This document shows, one piece after another, positions 8,784-16,664 of a DNA stretch of 64,000 nt. A program made the position numbers and the translations under genes. Location of the stretch: assembly GCF_004138325.1 (NCBI RefSeq), contig NZ_SBLB01000004.1, forward strand, positions 496,001 through 560,000. Reading direction: 5' to 3'. Within the stretch, counting starts at the first letter, position 1. Each line of letters starts with the position of its first letter. The notes under the pieces were generated by a model. It was not told the origin of the DNA, ran no database searches, and saw only the letters and a list, made by a program, of their open reading frames with translations. Source of the DNA: Spirosoma sordidisoli (GTDB lineage Bacteria > Bacteroidota > Bacteroidia > Cytophagales > Spirosomataceae).

Positions 8784-9779
8784 CTACTGCCGCCACGTAA
8801 TCGGAACCCCTTCGGCCACCGGCGTACCAAAATGGGGCGTGCCGTCCGGTTGCCAGTGTACGGGTTGCAACCGGGGCGACCGCTCGTTTTCACAGCCCAG
8901 TCCGGGTCGCGGGTTGGCATGATAAAGTAACCAGTCGCTTCCGTCGGCTGTTCGAAAAAAACTGTTGTGCCCTGGTGCATATACCTGATTTTCTACCGAT
9001 GTCTGAAAAACCGGCCGTGGATTTTTCACCCAGCTGCCAGGTGTCATCAGGTCGGTATCGGTCGGGGCGGTCAGCATACCCAGGCAATACTGGTCGGTCC
9101 AGCAGCCACTGGCCGAATAGATCAGAAACAGGCGGTCGCCGTGCAGCAGCGGGGCGGGGCCTTCGTTGATAAATATATGATTGCGGGGATTTTCCGGGTC
9201 CGGATCGTAGTTATGCCGTTCCCAGTCCAGCACCGGCTCCGACAGAACAACCCGCTCCCCGTCGGCGGTCAGCGGGTCTTTCAGCCGACACAGGTAAATA
9301 TCCTGCCGGGTGTTGTCATCACCGGCCCAGCCCGACCAGGTGAAATAGAGCTGACCGCGATAGGTGAAGGCGGTACCGTCGATGGCCCATTTATCGTCGG
9401 GCAGACGCAGCTCGCCCGCCAGGTGCCAGTGGTCGGAGAAGGGGTCGGCCGTTTCGTTGACCAGCACGAACATGCGCTGTCGTTCGTTGATACCGCGTTC
9501 ATCGTCGGCGCTGAAATAAATATACCAGACCCCGTTGATGAAGTGCAGCTCCGGCGACCAGATATTGCGGGAACAGGGTCCGGTTTCGGGAGCCGTCCAG
9601 ACGATCTTCTGTTCGGCCCTGGCGAGCTGGGTGAGGTCGGTCGTTTTCCAGATCGTCAGGTTGGTTTCGATCGAATGCATGTAATAATAAAACCCGTCGT
9701 GACAGATAACCCAGGGGTCGGGTCCATAGGCAAGTAACGGGTTACTGAAGGTGCGGGGCGTAGCCGGCGAGTGGGTCAT
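8784..9779 (-). CDS. Glycoside hydrolase family 43 (arabinosidase/xylosidase-like)
   Basis: A 331-residue five-bladed propeller glycosidase. The three acidic GH43 residues can be placed: base Asp21 in YGPDPWV, pKa-modulating Asp134 in WAIDGTAF and acid Glu206 in FINEGPAP. SRNIWSPELHFINGVWYIYFSA is also typical of the family. Many relatives are extracellular alpha-L-arabinofuranosidases, but no signal peptide is visible here. The protein may be cytoplasmic and act on short imported oligosaccharides. It lies just upstream of trehalase on the same strand, and the M1 peptidase starts divergently about 150 bases away. Substrate cannot be settled from sequence. Confidence 0.88.
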   Translation of the reverse strand: MTHSPATPRTFSNPLLAYGPDPWVICHDGFYYYMHSIETNLTIWKTTDLTQLARAEQKIVWTAPETGPCSRNIWSPELHFINGVWYIYFSADDERGINERQRMFVLVNETADPFSDHWHLAGELRLPDDKWAIDGTAFTYRGQLYFTWSGWAGDDNTRQDIYLCRLKDPLTADGERVVLSEPVLDWERHNYDPDPENPRNHIFINEGPAPLLHGDRLFLIYSASGCWTDQYCLGMLTAPTDTDLMTPGSWVKNPRPVFQTSVENQVYAPGHNSFFRTADGSDWLLYHANPRPGLGCENERSPRLQPVHWQPDGTPHFGTPVAEGVPITWRQ

Positions 9780-9865
9780 AATCAGAAACAGACGCCTAAG
9801 CGCGGTCTGTTTCTATGAAACCGGCCTCCCTCCGGTTGGTTGGCGGATTCGGGGCAGAAAGTCTT

Positions 9866-9873
9866 TATATTTG
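9866..9873 (+). promoter_or_regulatory. -7 promoter box of the M1 peptidase gene
   Basis: TATATTTG matches TAnnTTTG. A weak TTGG lies 22 bases upstream as a possible -33. It is placed 56 bases ahead of the preferred start codon. Confidence 0.45.
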
Positions 9874-9928
9874 ACTCAGCACCACTCCGAATGCGTATTC
9901 GGCAACCGGTTTGCCCGCCTGTTTACCC

Positions 9929-11908
9929 ATGATCCGATCGTCTCTCGTGCTGTTTTTCCTGGCCCTGGTTCTGACCAGCTACGCCCAGCCGCCGAAACCT
10001 ATTTTTCCGGTTCCGCTGAGTCCGCGGCTCGCCAATTATCAGATCGACGTTACGCTCGACCCGGCCCGTAAGACCCTGAACGGCCGCGAAACCCTCAGCT
10101 GGACAAACCCATCCAGCGACCTGATCCGGGAGCTGCGTTTCCATCTGTATCTGAACGCATTCCGGAATGAGAAGAGCACCTTCATGCGCGAATCGGGCGG
10201 CCAGCTTCGGGGCGACCAGATGGACCGGAACGCGGCCGTTGATCCGTACGGGTCTATCGATATCACGTCCATGAAAGTGCGCGGGGGCGAAACCCTGGCC
10301 TATCAGTTCATCCAGCCCGACGATGAAGCCGCCGGTACCCTCAACAAAGACGACCGAACCGTGATTCGGGTGCCGCTCAGCCAGCCCGTCGGACCCGGCC
10401 AGACGATCGTGCTCGATATTGTTTTCAAGGCCAAACTCCCCAAGATTTTTGCCCGTACCGGATTCAGCCGCGACTATTTTCTGGTGGGCCAGTGGTTTCC
10501 GAAGATCGGCGTGTACGAACCGGCCGGCACCCGCTACGCCAAAACCGGCCAGTGGAACTGCCACCAGTTTCATGCGCACTCCGAGTTTTATGCCGACTAC
10601 GGCGTATACGACGTGAACATCACCGCTCCGAAAGCGTACTGGGTCAGCGCCACGGGCCTGTATCAGTCCGAAAAAATACACAGCAATGGCACCAAGACCC
10701 TCCGGTACCATGCCGAAGATGTTGTTGATTTTGCCTGGACAGCCTCTCCGCATTTCCAGGTGATCGAGGATACCTGGAAGCGACCGTCGGGGGGTGCCGT
10801 GGCGATCGAGCTCCTGATGCAGCCCGAGCACCTGAACCAGGCCCAGCGGCACCTCGACGCGGCCAAAGCGGCCCTCTCCTACTTCGACAGATACCTCGGC
10901 CCCTACCCGTTTCCGAACCTGACCATTGTTGACCCGCCCCTGCACGCCAGCGGCTCGGGCGGTATGGAGTACCCCACGTTTATTACGGCCGGCACCGTCT
11001 GGGGCCTGCCCGAGGGCATTCGCGCGCCCGAGATGGTAACGGTTCACGAGTTCGGTCATCAGTACTTTATGCAGCTGCTGGCCAGCAACGAGTTCGAAGA
11101 AGCCTGGCTCGACGAGGGGTTCAACCAGTATTACGAAGGCCGCATCATGGACGAAACCTACGGCCCCCGCAGCGCGCAGGTCGATCTGTTCGGCTTCCGG
11201 ATGGGCGACCTCGAAAGTTCGCGCAGCAGCTACGTACACCAGGAAAACCCCGCCCTCGGCTCTTCGTTCGGCAACACATGGCAGCTCCCCGACGGGCAGT
11301 ATGGCGTGCTGACCTATACCAAAACCGCCACCTGGCTCCGGACCCTCGAAGGGCTCGTTGGCCGTCCCGTTATGGATGAGATCATGCGCACTTACTTCGT
11401 TCGCTGGCGGTTCAGGCACCCCAATGCCCGCAGTTTTATCGACATCGTAAACGAGGTCGTACCGAAACGGCTCGGCGGCAAATACGGTCCCGATATGAAC
11501 TGGTTTTTCGACCAGGTCCTCTACGGCGACAAGGTTATCGACTACGCACTGGCGAGCATCCGAAACAGCCCGGCCTCGTCGCAGAAAGGCCGCAGGCGGC
11601 AGCAGCGCATCACGGTACAGCGCCAGGGCGATGGCCAGATGCCGGTAGACGTTCGTGTGCATCTCGACACGGGTAAAGAGGTGCTGCTGTTCTGGGATGG
11701 GAAAGCCCGCCAGCGTACCTTTACCCTCTACGAAGATGCCGACATAGTCTGGGCCACGGTCGATCCGAAGCAGAAGCTCTACATGGATCTCAACCTGAAC
11801 AACAACAGCCTCACGCTCGAACCCGCATCGGCCCCGGCGGCCAAGTTTGCCGCTAAATTTCTGTTCTGGGTGCAGAACTGGATGCAGTGGCTGGCCTGGC
11901 TGGCGTGA
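9929..11908 (+). CDS. M1-family zinc metallopeptidase, exported
   Basis: The product is about 659 residues from the start MIRSSLVLFF, which gives a proper Sec signal peptide ending near SYAQ. An N-terminal beta-sandwich (LANYQIDVTLDPARKTLNGRETLSW) is followed by the catalytic domain. That domain has the exopeptidase-type GGMEYPTF motif and the zinc site HEFGHQYF near residue 373, plus the third ligand Glu in EEAWLDEGFNQYYEG. The C-terminal 150 residues read as a beta-rich domain (FTLYEDADIVWATVDP). The likely role is periplasmic or surface aminopeptidase activity. It may be followed by the small lipoprotein and nuoC on the same strand, with 61 bases between. Confidence 0.9.
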   Translation: MIRSSLVLFFLALVLTSYAQPPKPIFPVPLSPRLANYQIDVTLDPARKTLNGRETLSWTNPSSDLIRELRFHLYLNAFRNEKSTFMRESGGQLRGDQMDRNAAVDPYGSIDITSMKVRGGETLAYQFIQPDDEAAGTLNKDDRTVIRVPLSQPVGPGQTIVLDIVFKAKLPKIFARTGFSRDYFLVGQWFPKIGVYEPAGTRYAKTGQWNCHQFHAHSEFYADYGVYDVNITAPKAYWVSATGLYQSEKIHSNGTKTLRYHAEDVVDFAWTASPHFQVIEDTWKRPSGGAVAIELLMQPEHLNQAQRHLDAAKAALSYFDRYLGPYPFPNLTIVDPPLHASGSGGMEYPTFITAGTVWGLPEGIRAPEMVTVHEFGHQYFMQLLASNEFEEAWLDEGFNQYYEGRIMDETYGPRSAQVDLFGFRMGDLESSRSSYVHQENPALGSSFGNTWQLPDGQYGVLTYTKTATWLRTLEGLVGRPVMDEIMRTYFVRWRFRHPNARSFIDIVNEVVPKRLGGKYGPDMNWFFDQVLYGDKVIDYALASIRNSPASSQKGRRRQQRITVQRQGDGQMPVDVRVHLDTGKEVLLFWDGKARQRTFTLYEDADIVWATVDPKQKLYMDLNLNNNSLTLEPASAPAAKFAAKFLFWVQNWMQWLAWLA

Positions 11909-11969
11909 TGTAGCATCCCGGTCCAACGATCGGCGGTCGAAACGGGTCTATCCAGAAACGAAACGGATC

Positions 11970-12344
11970 ATGAAAAAAGCGCTTGTGTTCTTCCTGCTGA
12001 TCGGTTTGGGGGCCTGTAGTGAATCGAGCCAGCTGGCGGTCCAGCCCGACCCCTTGCTCGGCCCTGTTCAGGAAGCCGATGGAACCCTGTCTGACCAGGC
12101 GGCTGTTGACGGATGCGGCCTGTTGCTATCGATCAAACGAAACGCATCGACCACCGACCAGTATGCCGTCAGTGACTCATCGCTGGCGCTGGTTAAGCAG
12201 TATCTTGTGTATTCGTACGCCGTCGCTAAGCTCGACGCCACCGTTCGGTTTCAGCCAACGGGGCGAAAAAAAGAGGTGTTGTGTGGCTTTGCCGGCTTCA
12301 AACCATTCGACGAGGTGCTTATTTTGTCGATCAAACCCCGCTAA
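11970..12344 (+). CDS. Small hypothetical lipoprotein
   Basis: The 124-residue product has the signal MKKALVFFLLIGLGAC with lipobox LGAC. The mature part is a compact domain containing DGCGLLLSIKRN and KEVLCGFAGFKPFDEVLILSIKP. The two internal cysteines could form a disulfide. I do not recognise the family. The gene ends one base before the GTG start of nuoC, which suggests they are co-transcribed. Confidence 0.75.
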   Translation: MKKALVFFLLIGLGACSESSQLAVQPDPLLGPVQEADGTLSDQAAVDGCGLLLSIKRNASTTDQYAVSDSSLALVKQYLVYSYAVAKLDATVRFQPTGRKKEVLCGFAGFKPFDEVLILSIKPR

Positions 12345-12345
12345 C

Positions 12346-12834
12346 GTGAATTTTACTGCTATCGTCAGCCTGCTCCAGACCCGTTTCGGCCCCGAAGCCG
12401 TTGTGGCCAATACTACCAACCCACAGCCATACCTTACCGTTCCGGTTGAGCAGCTGGTGGCGATCGGCCAGTTTCTGCGCGACGACGACCGGCTTTTCTT
12501 CGACCTGCTGGCCTGCGTTACGGCCATCGATAATGGCCCCGAAGCCGGTACGATGGAGGTTATTTACAACCTGACGTCTATTCCGTTCGAGCATAATCTG
12601 ATGCTGAAAGTTGTGGTCCCGCGCACAACGCAGCCCCTGCCGGCGGTGCCGAGCCTGGCCCATCTCTGGCGTACCGCCGACTGGCACGAGCGCGAAGCCT
12701 TCGACCTGGTGGGCATCCGCTTTACCGATCACCCCGACCTGCGCCGGATTCTGCTCCCGGCCGACTGGGTTGGGCATCCGCTCCGGACCGACTATCGGGA
12801 AGAAGATCAGTACCACGGTATACAAACAAAGTAG
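12346..12834 (+). CDS. nuoC: NADH-quinone oxidoreductase subunit C (30 kDa)
   Basis: NuoC is a peripheral-arm subunit of complex I that packs against NuoD and NuoB. The 162-residue product starts at GTG (MNFTAIVSLLQTRFG). It carries the subunit signature WHEREAFDLVGIRFTDHPDLRRILLPADW followed by GHPLRTDYREE. Length is normal for the stand-alone subunit. Upstream in-frame ATGs overlap the lipoprotein gene and are not credible. No other nuo gene flanks it: the next gene is an unrelated exported protein. This separation from nuoB and nuoD is unusual. Confidence 0.92.
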   Translation: MNFTAIVSLLQTRFGPEAVVANTTNPQPYLTVPVEQLVAIGQFLRDDDRLFFDLLACVTAIDNGPEAGTMEVIYNLTSIPFEHNLMLKVVVPRTTQPLPAVPSLAHLWRTADWHEREAFDLVGIRFTDHPDLRRILLPADWVGHPLRTDYREEDQYHGIQTK

Positions 12835-12931
12835 GCCAATATCGGGTACAGTAGTTGAGCATCCGCGCGTTCCTTCGATATTCGTGATTCCGGAACCGAT
12901 CATGCCGGAATCCCTATTTGTTCGTTGTTGT

Positions 12932-14581
12932 ATGCGCACCGTCTGCCTGCTTGTTCTCCTCAGTTCATCGCTCACCGTCGCGCAGCCCGCGCGCACGGCC
13001 GTCGACTCTGTCATTGTAACCGGGCGCGTCCGAAACCTGTCGGCGCAGCTCTACCGCGAATCACCCACGGTGCTGGTCAGCCGCAACAATATTTTGCAGG
13101 CCAGCCGCGAGCTGGTACGCCCGGCTCCGCTCAATGTCGACGGTACGTTTCGAGTGTCGCTGCCACTGATTTATCCGCAGGAAGAACTGTATTTTACCTA
13201 CGGCCGAATCTCCACTGCTTTCCTGGCCGCTCCCGGCACCCTCAGTATCGAACTTAATGCCGACTCGCTCTTCACGGCCGATGTTCCGTTCCGGTTTGGG
13301 GGCGTCAATGCGCAGGTGAACCAGCAGTTTGCCCGGTTTAAAGCCTTTGAAGCCTCTTTTAGTGGGAAGCCCAACCCTGCCAAGCTCAGCGAACAGGTAA
13401 GCGGCAAACAGGACGAAGCCGTATACCGCCAGGTAGCCACGGCTTTTCAGGCTCCGTTCCGGGCGTTCTCGACCAAAGAGAAACCGTTTCCGCTGCTGAC
13501 CCGCTGGGTGGGCTGGAGCAATCGGTACAACGCGGCCTCGTTCCTGTACGATAAGGCCGGCTACGAAGAAGCCACCCTGGCCAAGTCGCTGAATGACTCC
13601 CTGCGCCCCCCCGACGATCAGCTGCTGACAGCCGCCCGGGCCACGGCCATGAACCGCTTTGGCACCTATGCTACCTCGCTCAGCACGGGCCGGACGACCA
13701 ACGGACTACCCGTCGATGCCCTGGCGTCGCTGCTGCTCCGGTACGGCCGGAACCTGACCCAGACCGAACGAACCCGGCTCCAGAGCTACCAGACCACTAA
13801 CAGCGCCAAAGCCTCGGACCTGCGCTTCTTTCAGGATCTGGTGAAGCGAAGCAGCGATACCATTCAGCGGCTGGCTACCTACGAAACGATGATCCGGCGC
13901 AGCAAATCGCAGTTCGACAGCGCGTCGGTCAGCTACCTGACGGCGTACTGGCTGGCCTATTCGCTTCCTACCCTCACGCTCGACTTTGCGAAGCTGCTCT
14001 ACGCCTACGCCCGCCCGCAGATTACCGACCCCCAGCTGGGCCAATCACTCGATGAACTGTATGCACTGGAGGTAAAAGACAGCGTTCGTATCCGGGCAGC
14101 GGTACAGGCGTTCCGGAAAGCCGGGGATAAGCTGGACGGTACGGAGTTGTCGCCCGGGGTGTTCGTCACCAAAAACGACCTCCCGGCCGGTGGCGCGCTC
14201 TTCGATCGGATTGTCGGCACTAACCGGGGCAAAGTCGTGTACGTACTGATGACTACCGCCACCGAAGAAGCCGGCCAGCAGGCCGCCCTCGACGCCCAGC
14301 GGTTGCGAGCCAGGTACCGCAGCCGCGATCTCGCCCTGGTTTACGTTCCGGTGCCCGGCACCGACCCCAGTCTCTGGATCGAGTTTTCGACCAAACACAA
14401 CCTCGCCGGTGATCACCTGCTGCTGACGGGCGAACAACTGCCCGAGCTGATGGAACGGCTGCGCCCCGATGATAGCCTGTCGGCAACGGTCATCAACCGC
14501 GTCGGTAAGATCGTGAAACGAAACGCCCCCTTGCCGGGCGCGTATGAGGAGGTCGGAAAAGTAATTGACAAGCAGCTGTAG
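12932..14581 (+). CDS. Exported TlpA-like protein lacking the redox CxxC
   Basis: The product is about 549 residues with signal peptide MRTVCLLVLLSSSLTVAQ; another ATG lies 30 bases upstream. The N-terminal 120 residues are beta-rich (VIVTGRVRNLSAQLYRESPTVLV) and the middle is helical. Residues from about 432 align in pattern with Bacteroidota TlpA thioredoxins: GKVVYVLM, then LALVYVPVPG, HLLLTGEQLPELM and ATVINRVGKIVKRNAPLP. Where those proteins have WCGPC, this one has TATEEAG, so both redox cysteines are missing. It is probably a non-redox thioredoxin-fold protein in the periplasm. Specific function unknown. Confidence 0.78.
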   Translation: MRTVCLLVLLSSSLTVAQPARTAVDSVIVTGRVRNLSAQLYRESPTVLVSRNNILQASRELVRPAPLNVDGTFRVSLPLIYPQEELYFTYGRISTAFLAAPGTLSIELNADSLFTADVPFRFGGVNAQVNQQFARFKAFEASFSGKPNPAKLSEQVSGKQDEAVYRQVATAFQAPFRAFSTKEKPFPLLTRWVGWSNRYNAASFLYDKAGYEEATLAKSLNDSLRPPDDQLLTAARATAMNRFGTYATSLSTGRTTNGLPVDALASLLLRYGRNLTQTERTRLQSYQTTNSAKASDLRFFQDLVKRSSDTIQRLATYETMIRRSKSQFDSASVSYLTAYWLAYSLPTLTLDFAKLLYAYARPQITDPQLGQSLDELYALEVKDSVRIRAAVQAFRKAGDKLDGTELSPGVFVTKNDLPAGGALFDRIVGTNRGKVVYVLMTTATEEAGQQAALDAQRLRARYRSRDLALVYVPVPGTDPSLWIEFSTKHNLAGDHLLLTGEQLPELMERLRPDDSLSATVINRVGKIVKRNAPLPGAYEEVGKVIDKQL

Positions 14582-14609
14582 GCTTCCGGGCTCAGACCTG
14601 CGCGAAAAA

Positions 14610-14636
14610 GCCGACCCGGAGCGGGGTCGGCCTTGC
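14610..14636 (+). terminator. Hairpin after the TlpA-like gene
   Basis: GCCGACCC and GGGTCGGC form an 8-bp GC stem with a 6-base loop, 28 bases past the stop codon. The following sequence is only weakly T-rich, so termination strength is uncertain. Confidence 0.4.
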
Positions 14637-14749
14637 ACGGTACGGACAGACTTACTTTTTTTGGTCAGGCGGGTGACAACGGCCCGGCTGGCTTAGTTGA
14701 GAACGACCCGTCGGCTGATGGTGGTAGGCTGCTCGGTAGCGTCGGTCCC

Positions 14750-15271
14750 CTACTCGATTTCGACCACCATTTCGATCTCCACGGCATAATTAGACGGCAA
14801 CGCAGCCAGGCCTACCGCCGAGCGGGCGTGTTTGCCTTTCTCCCCAAATACGGCTACCAGCAGATCGGAGCAGCCGTTGACCACTTTAGGCTGATCGGTA
14901 AACTCGGGGGTCGAATTCACCATGCCGAGCACTTTGACCACCCGCTTTACCTTGCCGAGGTCGCCTATCTCGGCTTTGAGCGACGACAGCAGCGCGATGG
15001 CGCACAGTTTGGCGGCTTCGTAGCCCTGTTCCGTGGCCAGGTCTTTACCGAGTTTGCCCGTTATGCCCGTGCCGTCGGGCCGGTTCGAGACGTGGCCCGA
15101 GAGAAATACCAGATTGCCGGTGCGTACCGCTTTGATGTAATTGGCCAGTGATTTGGCAGGCGGAGCCAGCTCGATACCCAGGCTTTTGAGTTTGGCCTCC
15201 GCCGACTGAGCCCGTAGCTGACCAACCAGCAGAAACAGGCAGATGCCCAGTGAAGTAATGCTTTTTTTCAT
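14750..15271 (-). CDS. Exported RidA-family imine deaminase
   Basis: RidA proteins hydrolyse reactive 2-imino acids to keto acids and ammonia. This 173-residue product has a Sec signal peptide (MKKSITSLGICLFLLVGQLRAQ) ahead of the Rid fold, whereas most Rid proteins are cytoplasmic. Core motifs are LVFLSGHVSN, GYEAAKLCAIALLSSLKAEIG and HARSAVGLAALPSNYAVEIEM. The Arg in ARSAVG corresponds to the carboxylate-binding Arg of active RidA. Its ATG overlaps the stop of the upstream oxidase gene by four bases, so the two are almost certainly translated together. The pairing suggests it clears imines made by that enzyme. Confidence 0.88.
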   Translation of the reverse strand: MKKSITSLGICLFLLVGQLRAQSAEAKLKSLGIELAPPAKSLANYIKAVRTGNLVFLSGHVSNRPDGTGITGKLGKDLATEQGYEAAKLCAIALLSSLKAEIGDLGKVKRVVKVLGMVNSTPEFTDQPKVVNGCSDLLVAVFGEKGKHARSAVGLAALPSNYAVEIEMVVEIE

Positions 15272-16392
15272 GCGTGGCGCATTTCGTTCATGACCTGTTG
15301 AATAACATCGACCCATTTTTCGGTATACTCCCGTTTTGGGGTTGTGTCCCAGTTGCCTACCAGCCCATTGCCGCCCAGGTAGATTCCATCTTTGCGGGAG
15401 ATGATGTTAGCCCCCGGCACGTTCAGTTTGTAGGTTACTTCGCTCTGCGGGATCAAACACGCCAGCTGGCCCGATACGGGGGTCAGCTCCTCATCGTTGA
15501 AAATAGCTTTGGCACCCAGCCCCATGCAGTTGACCACGCAGGTCTCGGGCAGGGCGTCGATATCCTCGAGGGTTTTGATCTCCCGAATGGTCAGCTTACC
15601 CCCCAGCATCATGAACGTACTCAGCTGATAGTGCAGGTAACTCGGGATGTTGAACATCATGTTTGAGCGCCACGTGACATACGGAGCGCCGAACGGATGC
15701 TGCCGGCGACTCAGCGTTTGCCGTTCCGGCACCAGCCCGTCGAGATGAAACACCTCTCCCCCCAGCGACGGGTCGGACTGGCCCGTTGGTGGCTGATGGC
15801 TGACGTTGTATTCATCGACCCAGGCCGCGATGTCGTTCATGCCGAGCAAAAACTGAAAGGTCCGGAACGAGTAGCGGGTAGCCGCTTCCCACTGCTGCCG
15901 AAACGCGGCCGTCGCCACCTTAGGATCACACACGCGCGAAGCCGGTGACCAGGTTCCTGTGGCTAAGCTGCTCGTGACGTTGGGGGGCAGGTCTTTGGTA
16001 TAGATTGTGACTTCGCACCCTTTTTCCTGCAACAGCCGGGCCGTGGCCAGTCCGACCGTGCCGCTACCCAGCAGCGCTACTTTTTTCACGCCCGTTACCA
16101 GCACCAGCTCCCGGGCCAGATGGCCCGTTCCCCACGAGAGCGACCAGCCACTGCCGCCATGGCCGTAATTGTGAACAATGGTTTTGTTGCCCAGCATCTC
16201 TTTTTCGATCCGGGGCCCCGACGCCCGGAACGGCCGCAGCCCGACGGTTTCCTTGACAATCCGGTCTCGGGAAAGCCTCAGCCTGGGCACCTGAAATACG
16301 GGGGGTTGCGACTTTCTGGCGCTGGGCACGCAACCGGAGGTCATGGCTACCGAACCCAGGCCTGCTGCGTACAAAAAATGCCGACGATCCAT
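15268..16392 (-). CDS. Tat-exported D-amino-acid-oxidase-like flavoprotein, permuted motif order
   Basis: The 374-residue product begins MDRRHFLYAAGLGSVAMTSGC, a twin-arginine signal with lipobox TSGC, so it should be a folded flavoprotein anchored outside the cytoplasm. The FAD Rossmann motif is ALLGSGTVGLATARLL (residues of about 106-121). Segments normally found at the C-terminus of D-amino-acid oxidases come before it: GLRPFR at about 51-56 and VHNYGHGGSGWSLSWG at about 73-88. The C-terminus stops after GGNGLVGNWD and one helix, just where those segments usually follow. This looks like a circular permutation. The Arg in GLRPFR would bind the substrate carboxylate. The downstream RidA overlaps by 4 bp. 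Substrate (D-amino acid, glycine or other amine) is not determined. Confidence 0.87.
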   Translation of the reverse strand: MDRRHFLYAAGLGSVAMTSGCVPSARKSQPPVFQVPRLRLSRDRIVKETVGLRPFRASGPRIEKEMLGNKTIVHNYGHGGSGWSLSWGTGHLARELVLVTGVKKVALLGSGTVGLATARLLQEKGCEVTIYTKDLPPNVTSSLATGTWSPASRVCDPKVATAAFRQQWEAATRYSFRTFQFLLGMNDIAAWVDEYNVSHQPPTGQSDPSLGGEVFHLDGLVPERQTLSRRQHPFGAPYVTWRSNMMFNIPSYLHYQLSTFMMLGGKLTIREIKTLEDIDALPETCVVNCMGLGAKAIFNDEELTPVSGQLACLIPQSEVTYKLNVPGANIISRKDGIYLGGNGLVGNWDTTPKREYTEKWVDVIQQVMNEMRHA

Positions 16393-16482
16393 ACGTACAT
16401 GTTACTGAAAGTGAAGACAAAAGATGCCCTGTTAAAGCCATAGCTAAATACAGAATAAAACCAAGACTATCAAGGCTTTAAA

Positions 16483-16517
16483 CAAAATAAAACAGCTTCA
16501 TTATGAATTTTCACAAA
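16483..16517 (-). promoter_or_regulatory. Possible promoter of the oxidase-RidA operon
   Basis: On the reverse strand, TTTG (16514-16517) is followed after 23 bases by TTATTTTG (16483-16490), one mismatch from TAnnTTTG. It lies in an AT-rich patch of about 130 bases that stands out from its GC-rich surroundings, about 90 bases upstream of the oxidase ATG. Confidence 0.3.
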
Positions 16518-16664
16518 CTATAAATCTGCATTTATAGATAAAATAAGAATAATCATACTGTCGCTTCTTCTAGTTTGGCAATGTCCTTCACTATCCCGTA
16601 ACGGCGGCCCGGTCGGGTACAGATACCGGGACTGTAGAGTCTGCCGGTCGTAGCCGCTGCCGGA

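Noticed and set aside
12019-12345. An upstream extension of nuoC
   Set aside because: It overlaps the lipoprotein gene in another frame and has no NuoC similarity; the GTG at 12346 gives a full-length subunit.
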